From Corynebacterium freiburgense (GTDB taxonomy: Bacteria > Actinomycetota > Actinomycetes > Mycobacteriales > Mycobacteriaceae), in contig NZ_CP047355.1 of the NCBI RefSeq assembly GCF_030408815.1, forward strand, positions 620,001 to 684,000: a stretch of DNA of 64,000 nucleotides. Direction: 5' to 3'. This document shows positions 27,271-34,619 of this stretch, piece by piece. Below the pieces are notes generated by a model, which had not been told where the DNA came from, did no database searches, and saw only the letters and a program-made list of their open reading frames with translations. Within the stretch, counting starts at the first letter, position 1; each line of letters starts with the position of its first letter. A program made the translations under genes and the position numbers.

Positions 27271-27600
27271 CCCAGCCAGCGCCCAAAAAGAACACCCAGC
27301 CCTAAGCAAATCCCAGCCCACCACAAGCACACAACCAAACCACCGGCCACAAAACTCACATTAATCACAGGGTGTCACAAGCCTCAGCCCCAAAGCCTGT
27401 ACTTGTACAGCACAGCATCCGGGGAACATTTCAGAACCGGGGAGTATGTTGGCTCGTTCAAGATCACGGGTTTATGGGCAGGAAGTTTAGCTAAGGGCTT
27501 TCGGGCATTAGGTCCTACAAAATTAGGAAGTTTTCTGAAACACCCGGATTTTGTATCACGAGGCGAAAACGCCCAGCTCAAACACACTCGCCCCTTGAAG

Positions 27601-27696
27601 CAACAAGCTCCAGAACCCAACAAGCTCCAGAACCCAACAGGCTCCAGAACCCAACAGGCTCCAGAACCCAACAAGCTCCAGAACCCAACAGGCTTC
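27601..27696. repeat. 17-bp tandem repeat (minisatellite)
   Basis: Five full copies of CAACAAGCTCCAGAACC, with an A/G variant at position 6, then a partial copy, running head to tail without spacers. The length is not a multiple of three and no gene covers it convincingly. Copy number is likely to vary between strains. Confidence 0.92.
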
Positions 27697-27702
27697 ACGC
27701 TT

Positions 27703-28128
27703 CTATAAAATCCGCAAGGCAGCGAGTTTGAGTTTCCCAGAACTAGTGAATTGGATTTTCGCGGCATAAGCATAAGTTTTTCCGGCGAGTTGGCAGGCGC
27801 CGCTGATATTAAGCGTGGTTGGGTTTTGTTGGTGCGCGTGCATTGATGTGATGGTGGCGGGGCCTCGCTGTTGGTAGCGTCGGCGTGCTGTGATGTGCCG
27901 CAGTACAGAGGGATGGTAGCGCTCGTTGGTCAGTATATTGATGGGTTTGATGCCGGTGGCTACTTCGAGTGCGGTGTTGATGATGTGGTGGACTGCGTGT
28001 TGGTTGAGCAAGCGCGCCTTTGCAGGTTTTTGCGGTGTTTTCTTTTCTGGTGTTGTTTGAAGTGTTGGCTGTTGTGGGGTGGGTTTCCAGGTTTTTAGGT
28101 GGTTGAATCCTGGTATTGGTGTGAGCAT
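27703..28128 (-). CDS. Rv3235-like DUF6459 protein
   Basis: A 141-residue basic protein. The C-terminal 100 residues follow the Rv3235/DUF6459 pattern: a helix (AVHHIINTALEVATGIKPI), then HPSVLRHITARRRYQQRGPATITSMHAHQ, then two beta-rich stretches (NISGACQLAGKTYAYAAKIQFT, LKLAALRIL). Members are found beside secA in actinobacteria. The N-terminal 40 residues are low-complexity (Pro/Thr/Lys). ATG 28128 is preceded by a GGGGGAA box. Its 3' end abuts the minisatellite. Function unknown. Confidence 0.7.
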   Translation of the reverse strand: MLTPIPGFNHLKTWKPTPQQPTLQTTPEKKTPQKPAKARLLNQHAVHHIINTALEVATGIKPINILTNERYHPSVLRHITARRRYQQRGPATITSMHAHQQNPTTLNISGACQLAGKTYAYAAKIQFTSSGKLKLAALRIL

Positions 28129-28302
28129 TGTTTGGTTTTCCCCCGGGATTTTGGTGTTTTATATTGCGCACGGTGACTTTTGTGGGCTTTCGGGATAGTT
28201 TTACTATGTCATGTTTTTGTGCGGGCATGCGTGTGTGCTGGTGTATGCGGGTGCATGTTTTTTAGTGTTGTAGCGCTGTTTTTGTAAAGGAGTTCGAAGA
28301 GC

Positions 28303-28713
28303 GTGCGTGGTTTGATTGTGGAGTATGTTGGCGTGCTTGATGGTTCGGATGAGGATCAGCGCAGGTGGCGGCAGCTATTGGCGGCGGCGAAGGCGCACGG
28401 TGTTGGCACGGTGATTCTTTCGAATGAGGAAGATCCAGAGAAGGTGCAGGCTATGCAGGCATTGCATGCCGATGGGGTGGTTGATGCTGTTGTACTGGCT
28501 AAGGATACTGGTCTGGTAAAGCCAGATTTGGAGTCGTTTCAGTTTGCGGCGGATGTTGTGGAGTTGGATCGCCGGGATTGTGTGCTTGTAGATTCGGAGA
28601 TTCTGAATGTTCGTGCCGCTGTTGATAGTGGTTTGATTGGGGTGTATTACCAGCAGTTTGATAGGGCTGTTGTGGAGATTATGGGGTTGTTTGGTATCGA
28701 GGGCGAGTTCTAG
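28303..28713 (+). CDS. HAD-like protein lacking the nucleophile aspartate
   Basis: A 136-residue protein resembling the core of HAD-superfamily phosphatases: TVILSNEEDPEKVQAM (motif II, Ser), LAKDTGLVKPDLESFQFAADVV (motif III, Lys) and CVLVDSEILNVRAAVDSGLIGVYYQ (motif IV). The expected motif I (DxDGT) at the N terminus reads VEYVGVLD, so the nucleophile is missing and there is no cap domain. It may be a regulatory or degenerate member. GTG start with AAAGGAG upstream. It overlaps the next gene by one base (TAGTG), implying joint function. Confidence 0.7.
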   Translation: MRGLIVEYVGVLDGSDEDQRRWRQLLAAAKAHGVGTVILSNEEDPEKVQAMQALHADGVVDAVVLAKDTGLVKPDLESFQFAADVVELDRRDCVLVDSEILNVRAAVDSGLIGVYYQQFDRAVVEIMGLFGIEGEF

Positions 28714-29216
28714 TGAGGGTATATATTCCGGCGACATTCCCTATGTTGGGTGAGTTGCATGATGCAGGGGTGTTAAATGTACGTTCGGGGTGGGGGTTTG
28801 CGGTTACCCCCGCTTTGCGTGATTTTTATATTTCTGGGGATGAGGATGAGATCGCGCATTCCGCATTTGATGATGCCGCGCGGGCGTCGATTAGGTTATT
28901 GCAGATTGGCGTGGATGCTTTTCCGCACAGGCGTGTGGTTGTGTCGGTGGAAGTTCCGGATGCTCAGGTCGTTTTGGAGCCGGAGATGGGGGAGTCGGTA
29001 GTTAAGCTTTCACCTGCTCAGATTGGCCTGGATCAGGTTGCGGCTATACATGTTGATATTGAAGAGAACGAGGCGGCTACTGCGCGCGCAATCGAACTTA
29101 TCGACGCCGCGGACCTCGGGGATGAGGACGCAGAGCTTCAGGTTGGCGACGCATTAGATAACCTTATGGCTTGGTACGACCCAATTGAGTTGCCGCTGTT
29201 GGTTGCTTTGTTCTAA
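28713..29216 (+). CDS. DUF6912 family protein
   Basis: A 167-residue acidic protein beginning MRVYIPATFPMLGELHDAGVL, the hallmark of the actinobacterial DUF6912 family. Further conserved parts are AHSAFDDAARASIRLL and RRVVVSVEVPDAQV. No catalytic motif or membrane segment is visible. Its GTG start overlaps the stop of the HAD-like gene by one base, so the pair is co-translated. Function unknown; mycobacterial relatives occupy the same place near the desA3 operon. Confidence 0.75.
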   Translation: MRVYIPATFPMLGELHDAGVLNVRSGWGFAVTPALRDFYISGDEDEIAHSAFDDAARASIRLLQIGVDAFPHRRVVVSVEVPDAQVVLEPEMGESVVKLSPAQIGLDQVAAIHVDIEENEAATARAIELIDAADLGDEDAELQVGDALDNLMAWYDPIELPLLVALF

Positions 29217-29249
29217 CCGATGCTTAGTGCGTTTATTTACAAATTAACC

Positions 29250-29276
29250 TACGTGTGCGTAAGCTACGGTATCGTA
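29250..29276. promoter_or_regulatory. tandem TACG-N4-CGTA operators of the desaturase operon
   Basis: Two perfect palindromes, TACG-TGTG-CGTA (29250-29261) and TACG-GTAT-CGTA (29265-29276), with centres 15 bp apart, lie 27-53 bp before the reductase GTG. A further CGTA follows in AAATTTCGTA. They overlap the expected promoter, so a repressor bound there should block transcription. The regulator is unidentified; TetR-type lipid regulators are a reasonable guess. Confidence 0.55.
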
Positions 29277-29302
29277 AATTTCGTACATGATAGGAGCCTT
29301 AC

Positions 29303-30343
29303 GTGGCACCAGCCCTCCCACGCGACGGCTTGAGAACCCTTCGGGGTGTACTTCGTCGTTTTACGAGCCCGCTTTTGCCGGACGACTACACCCAACTAAT
29401 TAATCCGCTATGGTCGGCCCGTGAATTGCGCGGTCGAATCGAACATGTGGAGCGCCCAACTCCGGATACTGTTAGCTTGAGTATTCGCTGTGGATGGGGT
29501 GTTCCTGTTGACTTTCATGCAGGGCAATATATTGGCATTGGCGTGCCTATCGACGGCCGCTACACCTGGCGTAGCTATTCGCTTACCTGTGCGCCACAAC
29601 CACAGGGTGACGTACTTACGGTGACAGTTCGTGCCGTCGAGCGCGGTAAACTTTCCAACCATCTTGTCGGTACTGCAACTCCTGGAATGATGGTACGACT
29701 TGCGGCGCCAGCGGGGGATTTTCATTTAACAGATCCCGTTCCGGAGAAGCTCTTGTTTATTTCCGCGGGGACCGGAATCACCCCAATTATTGGAATGCTG
29801 CGTACTTTGGTTGACCGTAACCAGTTGGGGGATGTGGTACTCGTGCATTCGGTACGGCATCGCAATAGTGTGTTATTTAAAGAAGTTCTAGATGCACTAC
29901 CTATTCCCGTACATTTGCAGGTAACCAGTGAACAGGGACGTCTTAGTATTGCGGACATTCAAGCATTAGTACCGGATGTTGATGAGCGAGAGATCTATGC
30001 TTGCGGACCTGCGGAGATGCTTGATGCACTGGAAGCCCAGTGGCCTGATATTCGGACAGAGCGGTTTACGTTAGATCGTGCGTCTGATGCCACGGGTGGT
30101 GTTGTGCGTTTTGGTGATCGCGCTGAGATCAAAGTAGACGGTGCGACCACAATTCTGGAAGCCGGGGAATCCGCTGGAGTGCAGCTGCCATTTGGATGCC
30201 GGATGGGGATATGCCAGACGTGTGTTCGTCCATTGGAAGATGGACATGCACACGATCTTCGTACCGGAGAAACCCATAGCCCAGGAGCGCGTATCCGCAC
30301 ATGCGTTTGTGTGGCTGCAGGGGATGTTCGAATTAGTCTTTAG
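29303..30343 (+). CDS. ferredoxin reductase of the stearoyl-CoA desaturase system
   Basis: A 346-residue iron-sulfur flavoprotein homologous to mycobacterial Rv3230c. The FAD domain shows WRSYSLTCAP at about residues 90-99, the NADPH domain SAGTGITPIIGML at about 154-166, and a C-terminal plant-type [2Fe-2S] domain has CRMGICQTC plus a distal Cys in RTCVC. It passes electrons from NADPH to the desaturase encoded 9 bp downstream. GTG start behind TAGGAG. A tandem palindrome covers the promoter. Confidence 0.9.
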   Translation: MAPALPRDGLRTLRGVLRRFTSPLLPDDYTQLINPLWSARELRGRIEHVERPTPDTVSLSIRCGWGVPVDFHAGQYIGIGVPIDGRYTWRSYSLTCAPQPQGDVLTVTVRAVERGKLSNHLVGTATPGMMVRLAAPAGDFHLTDPVPEKLLFISAGTGITPIIGMLRTLVDRNQLGDVVLVHSVRHRNSVLFKEVLDALPIPVHLQVTSEQGRLSIADIQALVPDVDEREIYACGPAEMLDALEAQWPDIRTERFTLDRASDATGGVVRFGDRAEIKVDGATTILEAGESAGVQLPFGCRMGICQTCVRPLEDGHAHDLRTGETHSPGARIRTCVCVAAGDVRISL

Positions 30344-30352
30344 GAGGAAACA

Positions 30353-31651
30353 ATGGCAATTGATAATATTCGCGCATATTCGCATTTAACAGATGAAGAC
30401 ATTGAGGAAATCGGCCGTAGGCTGGATGCCATTAAAGAAGAAGTCGAATCTTCACTTGGCGAGCGGGATGTCGCATATATTAAGAACCTTATTCGGTTTC
30501 AGCGAGGTCTTGAAGTGGCAGGCAGAGCTACACTGCTTTTTAGCCATAAGAAAGCCTGTTTCTGGGCTGGAAGCGGTATGCTCGCGCTTTCGAAAATTCT
30601 TGAAAACATGGAAATTGGCCACAATGTGATTCACGGTCAGTGGGACTGGATGAATGATCCAGAGATCCATTCAACGACGTGGGAATGGGATATGACATGT
30701 CCTAGTTCCCAGTGGATGCACTCCCATAATTTCGTCCACCATAAGTACACCAATATTATTGGCATGGACAACGATGTCGGATACGGGATTTTGCGTGTAA
30801 CCCGCGATCGGAAGTGGACTCCTGCTCACGCCTTCCAACCAGTTACAAATGTTGTCCTAGCTTCCCTTTTTCAGTGGGCAATCGCCTTCTATGATGTGGA
30901 ACTTGGCCGCTATTTTGCCGGTAAACAAACATGGGAGGAAACCGCGCCGCGATTCTGGGAAGCAGTACGGAAATCCGGCAATCAGGTATTGAAAGATTAC
31001 GTACTTTTCCCAGCACTGACTGGCCCGAATTATCTGAATACTGTCAAAGCAAATGCCGCCGCAAACTGGATCCGTAGTGTATGGGCATATGCGGTAATTT
31101 TCTGTGGTCACTTCCCAGATGAAGCAGAAACATTTACTAAGGAGCAGTTCCATACCGAAACTCATGCAGAGTGGTATTTGCGTCAAATGCTGGGTTCTGC
31201 AAACTTTAAGGGTGGAAAACTACTGACCATTCTTTCTGGCAATTTGAATTATCAGATCGAGCATCATCTATATCCTGATATGCCTTCAAACCGGTTGGCG
31301 GAAATTGGCAAAAAGGTGCAAGCTCTTGCTGAGGAATTTGATCTCCCATACAACATCGATTCGTTCCCCAAGCAGTTTTTAAAGGTGCAACGGACACTCT
31401 TAAAGCTGACATTGCCAAATCATTTCTTAGTAGCATCCCCACACAATGCACCGGAAGTACGTTCGAATCGGGCGTTTACGGACCATCCTGAGGTGGAGTC
31501 GCAGCTTCATATCGGTGTAGACGAGTTTGGTAAGCGCCGTGGCCTTAAGCCAGGGTTACAGCTTTTGAAGTCGATCCGCCCTGGCGTACAGGACGTCGTA
31601 AATTCCTATCTTGGTCGACGTAAAAAGGTTGCGCAAAGCATAACAGCCTGA
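30353..31651 (+). CDS. desA3: acyl-CoA fatty acid desaturase (DesA3-like)
   Basis: A 432-residue membrane di-iron desaturase. The three histidine clusters are H90-NVI-H94, H125-NFV-HH (129-130) and QIEHHLYP near residue 303. Only a few hydrophobic helices are visible between them, as in the mycobacterial DesA3 family that makes oleic from stearic acid using the upstream reductase. RBS GGAGGAA. It forms a two-gene operon with the reductase. Unsaturated acyl chains feed phospholipids and mycolic acids. Confidence 0.92.
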   Translation: MAIDNIRAYSHLTDEDIEEIGRRLDAIKEEVESSLGERDVAYIKNLIRFQRGLEVAGRATLLFSHKKACFWAGSGMLALSKILENMEIGHNVIHGQWDWMNDPEIHSTTWEWDMTCPSSQWMHSHNFVHHKYTNIIGMDNDVGYGILRVTRDRKWTPAHAFQPVTNVVLASLFQWAIAFYDVELGRYFAGKQTWEETAPRFWEAVRKSGNQVLKDYVLFPALTGPNYLNTVKANAAANWIRSVWAYAVIFCGHFPDEAETFTKEQFHTETHAEWYLRQMLGSANFKGGKLLTILSGNLNYQIEHHLYPDMPSNRLAEIGKKVQALAEEFDLPYNIDSFPKQFLKVQRTLLKLTLPNHFLVASPHNAPEVRSNRAFTDHPEVESQLHIGVDEFGKRRGLKPGLQLLKSIRPGVQDVVNSYLGRRKKVAQSITA

Positions 31652-31713
31652 GCTGCCAATAAGCTTTCCGTAAGTTCTGTGTATGCCCTCACCTGCAGGT
31701 TTTACATTTTTTA

Positions 31714-31742
31714 ATGAAAAGTACCGTTTGGGGGTAGATAAT
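31714..31742 (+). promoter_or_regulatory. candidate promoter of the surface-protein gene
   Basis: ATGAAA (31714-31719), a 17-bp spacer and GATAAT (31737-31742) resemble -35 and -10 boxes. Transcription would start near 31749, giving a leader of about 50 bases to ATG 31802. The site follows the desaturase gene with no clear terminator between. Confidence 0.4.
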
Positions 31743-31801
31743 CTGAGGTCCTTGTAGGAGAAGTGTCAGCATGGCATATTGAGGACTTTAGGGGCGATAG
31801 A

Positions 31802-34519
31802 ATGGCCCATGGATTACGGAAGGCAGCACTCATGATGCAGTTGAAAATGGGCGCGAGGGCGGTGGCCACCGCCTTAGGGGTCATCGCACTGATGTTCGCG
31901 CTCGTTGTTCCTTTGGCACATGCCGGGGAACCTGTACGTGTTGAAGTAAACTCGACGCGCGCGGTGAAATCTGATGCAAATGGAAAAGAACATCTCGAGG
32001 GGGAGCAAGCGCAAATATCGGTAGATGACGTCGTTCGTGTCACTATTGGTTTCACTGCTTTAGAGGCCTCCACGATTCGGCAAGGCGATACGATAACCGT
32101 AAATATCCCGCCGGAATTTGAGGCCTATGCGCAACAAGATTTCGATCTTCACTTTCATGCCTACGAAGGGGAACCGGTAGGCCGTTGTACTCCTACTGCG
32201 CAAGCGATTACTTGCACATTCAATGATGACCTAGAGCAGCGTGCTCGTTTAGCTGAAGACCGTGCACCGGGAGAACTATGGTTTCTAGCAAAAGCAAAAG
32301 AAGCCTCCAAAAACACTGAATTTGATTTCTCCGTCAACTCCGTTCCTGCATTGGTTCAGATTCCACTCGGTATTGCTGGTCAACTACGCGCATACGAACC
32401 TCAGGTATTTGATAAAGTAAGCACTCCGATCGAGGATTCTCATACGGAAATTCCATGGAGCGTACGATTTCATGGTGAGGATATTGCCAATAAACTCGGT
32501 GTCACATTCGATGGTGTTACTCCGCAAACAATTGAGTTTGAGGATAAACTCGGAGACGCATTTCAAGAATTTCCAGTAGGCGAGCAGCATGAACGAATTT
32601 TGCGAAATTGGGCGCTTGTAGAGTCTATCTCGGCAACATCCACGGAATCTCGAGGCTTGGCAAAACCAGGAAATTCCCTTGCAGATGGTTTCGAAATGCA
32701 GGTGGAATTTACTCCAGAAGGAAGCGCGCGGATCCGGCTTACTGGACCATTCCGTCCTGATGCTAATTACTTGATTGGTCTCCGTACACCACTGCGTTCG
32801 GAATTCAGAGGACATGCTTGTGGTCGGGAGTACCATAATTCAATTTCACTTCTTGGCGGATCTGGTGAAACGGTTATGGGGTCGGTGCATTGTGGTGAAC
32901 GTGCCAATGGAAAGATAACGCTGGCACCAGGGTTTGGTGGCATTCACGTGGTGAAACAATTCCAGAACCCAGAAAACGTTGCTGCTGACCGATTTATTAA
33001 TGCTGATTACGTTATTAAAGTGAAATACACGTTTCCAAATGGAGCACGCGCCGGTGATTTTCGGCTCAATGGCGGAGAATATACTGCGCCGGGAACTTTA
33101 AATAATGAACACACTGGTGGTGAGGCTGAAATCGCTTTGAAGTCTGTCGGCGGTGGCGAACTGAAAGGTGAACTCGAGGGCCAATTGCCAAAAGGAACAT
33201 CTGTAGTACTTACAGAATTACTGCCGCGGGTCGAGGGCATGGTTTGGAAAGTGCCAGAGTTCCATCCCAGTAATACCTTTATAATTCAGGATCTTACGTC
33301 CACCGAGATCATTCTAAAAAACACGATCGAAAAAGTAACGAGCGAAAAAGCACCGGTGAAAATACTAAAAAAGATCTCCGGAGCCCCAGTAAATGCGCCG
33401 ACTGGATTTGATTTCTTAGTGCAGTGTGAAGGCGAAGCTGACCGTCAGGTTCGTGTGGAAGTAAATAAAGAAACTGGAATAGGCAATATTGAGGTTGGCA
33501 AAGAATGTACTGTAACGGAGCAGGATTCCACGCCGCCAGCCGGATATATTTTACAAAAACCTGATCCGCAAAAGTTCATTATTCCAAATAATGGCCATAC
33601 CTTTACGTTTGTAAATACCTATGTACAGGATTATGGGCCTTCCGGGACGTTTACATTAGTGAAGCGGGTAGAAGCTGAACCAGGTATTTTGGTGCCAAGT
33701 ACATTTGATTTTTCGTATCGGTGTGAAAAAGAAGGCACAACTGATGTATTTGCCGATAAGTTAAAAGATGTTGTGCCAAATACCCCGCGAGAATCAGCGA
33801 AAATTCCGGAAGGTTTTACTTGCACGGTTACGGAATTAAATGCAGATATTCCTGAAGCAATATTGGAAATACAAAACCCTGGCAAAGTTCGGATCGGTGA
33901 ACAGATCACGATTACTAATGTGTATTCGCGGATAATTCCGCAGGCTGGCACCTTTACATTGAAAAAGATTGTCCAGGCTGAACCGAATATCAAGGTCCCA
34001 CAGGAATTCCAGTTTGATTATCGTTGCACAAAGTCGGGATCACCGGATATTACAGGCACTATCGAACATGTGCAGGCTGGCACAGCCGTAATATCTGGCG
34101 AAGTTCCAGAGGGCTATACCTGTAGTGTGAATGAACGGGAAGCCAAGGTTGATGGTTTGGACTGGAATGTGGCGGTGTCTGGTCCAGTATCGGCGGGGCA
34201 GGTGGTTACGGTGACTAATTCGTATTCGCGCTCAGATACGCCGCCAGTATCATCGAGTTCGAATTTGCCTTGGTGGCTACTAGGTATCCCTCTTTTGGGT
34301 GGGTTAGCTTCTGGTGGCGCTCCTCAGGAAAGTGTTGCAGCGCCAAGCGGTACTGCAATGCCGTCGAATCAGGGCGTCGAAAAGCCAGTGCAACATGCGG
34401 AAACAGTGCGAAAGCCGAGTGTGCTGGCAAATACCGGGGCGTCGGTATTTGGTGTGATTGCGTTTGCGGTGATCGCTGTGGTGATTGGTATCTTCTTGGT
34501 GCGCCGTAAGAAGAAGTAG
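31802..34519 (+). CDS. sortase-anchored surface protein with four DUF5979-like repeats
   Basis: A 905-residue surface protein from ATG 31802 (AGGGG seven bases upstream); GTG 31763 is a longer alternative but sits only two bases from its AGGAG. Signal peptide to about residue 41, cleaving after LAHA. Residues about 45-360 form an adhesin-like region with Ig-type strands. Four repeats follow at about 368-510, 515-607, 613-710 and 714-810, the last two starting GTFTLxK; they resemble DUF5979 domains. The C terminus has the sorting signal LANTGA at about 875, a hydrophobic stretch and RRKKK. Sortase should link it to peptidoglycan. Probably an adhesin; ligand unknown. It is accessory, sitting between the desaturase operon and a beta-helix gene. 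Confidence 0.85.
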   Translation: MAHGLRKAALMMQLKMGARAVATALGVIALMFALVVPLAHAGEPVRVEVNSTRAVKSDANGKEHLEGEQAQISVDDVVRVTIGFTALEASTIRQGDTITVNIPPEFEAYAQQDFDLHFHAYEGEPVGRCTPTAQAITCTFNDDLEQRARLAEDRAPGELWFLAKAKEASKNTEFDFSVNSVPALVQIPLGIAGQLRAYEPQVFDKVSTPIEDSHTEIPWSVRFHGEDIANKLGVTFDGVTPQTIEFEDKLGDAFQEFPVGEQHERILRNWALVESISATSTESRGLAKPGNSLADGFEMQVEFTPEGSARIRLTGPFRPDANYLIGLRTPLRSEFRGHACGREYHNSISLLGGSGETVMGSVHCGERANGKITLAPGFGGIHVVKQFQNPENVAADRFINADYVIKVKYTFPNGARAGDFRLNGGEYTAPGTLNNEHTGGEAEIALKSVGGGELKGELEGQLPKGTSVVLTELLPRVEGMVWKVPEFHPSNTFIIQDLTSTEIILKNTIEKVTSEKAPVKILKKISGAPVNAPTGFDFLVQCEGEADRQVRVEVNKETGIGNIEVGKECTVTEQDSTPPAGYILQKPDPQKFIIPNNGHTFTFVNTYVQDYGPSGTFTLVKRVEAEPGILVPSTFDFSYRCEKEGTTDVFADKLKDVVPNTPRESAKIPEGFTCTVTELNADIPEAILEIQNPGKVRIGEQITITNVYSRIIPQAGTFTLKKIVQAEPNIKVPQEFQFDYRCTKSGSPDITGTIEHVQAGTAVISGEVPEGYTCSVNEREAKVDGLDWNVAVSGPVSAGQVVTVTNSYSRSDTPPVSSSSNLPWWLLGIPLLGGLASGGAPQESVAAPSGTAMPSNQGVEKPVQHAETVRKPSVLANTGASVFGVIAFAVIAVVIGIFLVRRKKK

Positions 34520-34542
34520 GGAGTTTGCTAACGACGTCCTTT

Positions 34543-34575
34543 AAGGTCCGGGCAATGCATGAAGCTCGGGCCTTT
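34543..34575 (+). terminator. terminator of the surface-protein gene
   Basis: An 11-bp stem with two G-T pairs, AAGGTCCGGGC (34543-34553) and GCTCGGGCCTT (34564-34574), with a 10-base loop, ending in TTT. Confidence 0.6.
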
Positions 34576-34619
34576 GCCGTGTTTAGCTGGTACGGAACCC
34601 CGGCAGAAAGGCAGGCAGC

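Larger units (their letters stand above)
26904..27702. other. repeat-rich intergenic region downstream of secA1
   Basis: About 800 bases without a credible gene. Frames here have odd composition and no ribosome-binding sites. The region contains a degenerate tandem repeat (27051-27130), a hairpin element also found near 62 kb (27126-27270), and a 17-bp tandem repeat (27601-27696). The bases between 27300 and 27600 show no structure that I recognise. Confidence 0.7.

Noticed and set aside
27601..27696. Possible CRISPR array.
   Set aside because: The 17-bp units are contiguous with no unique spacers, and no cas genes are near.
27384..27773. Minus-strand open frame with repeated Trp/Gly/Phe-rich units.
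   Set aside because: It is a translation of the 17-bp tandem repeat, has no RBS and overlaps the end of the DUF6459 gene.
27809..28228. Alternative minus-strand frame of 139 codons overlapping the DUF6459 gene.
   Set aside because: Low-complexity His/Thr/Pro composition without domain match; the overlapping frame carries the family pattern.
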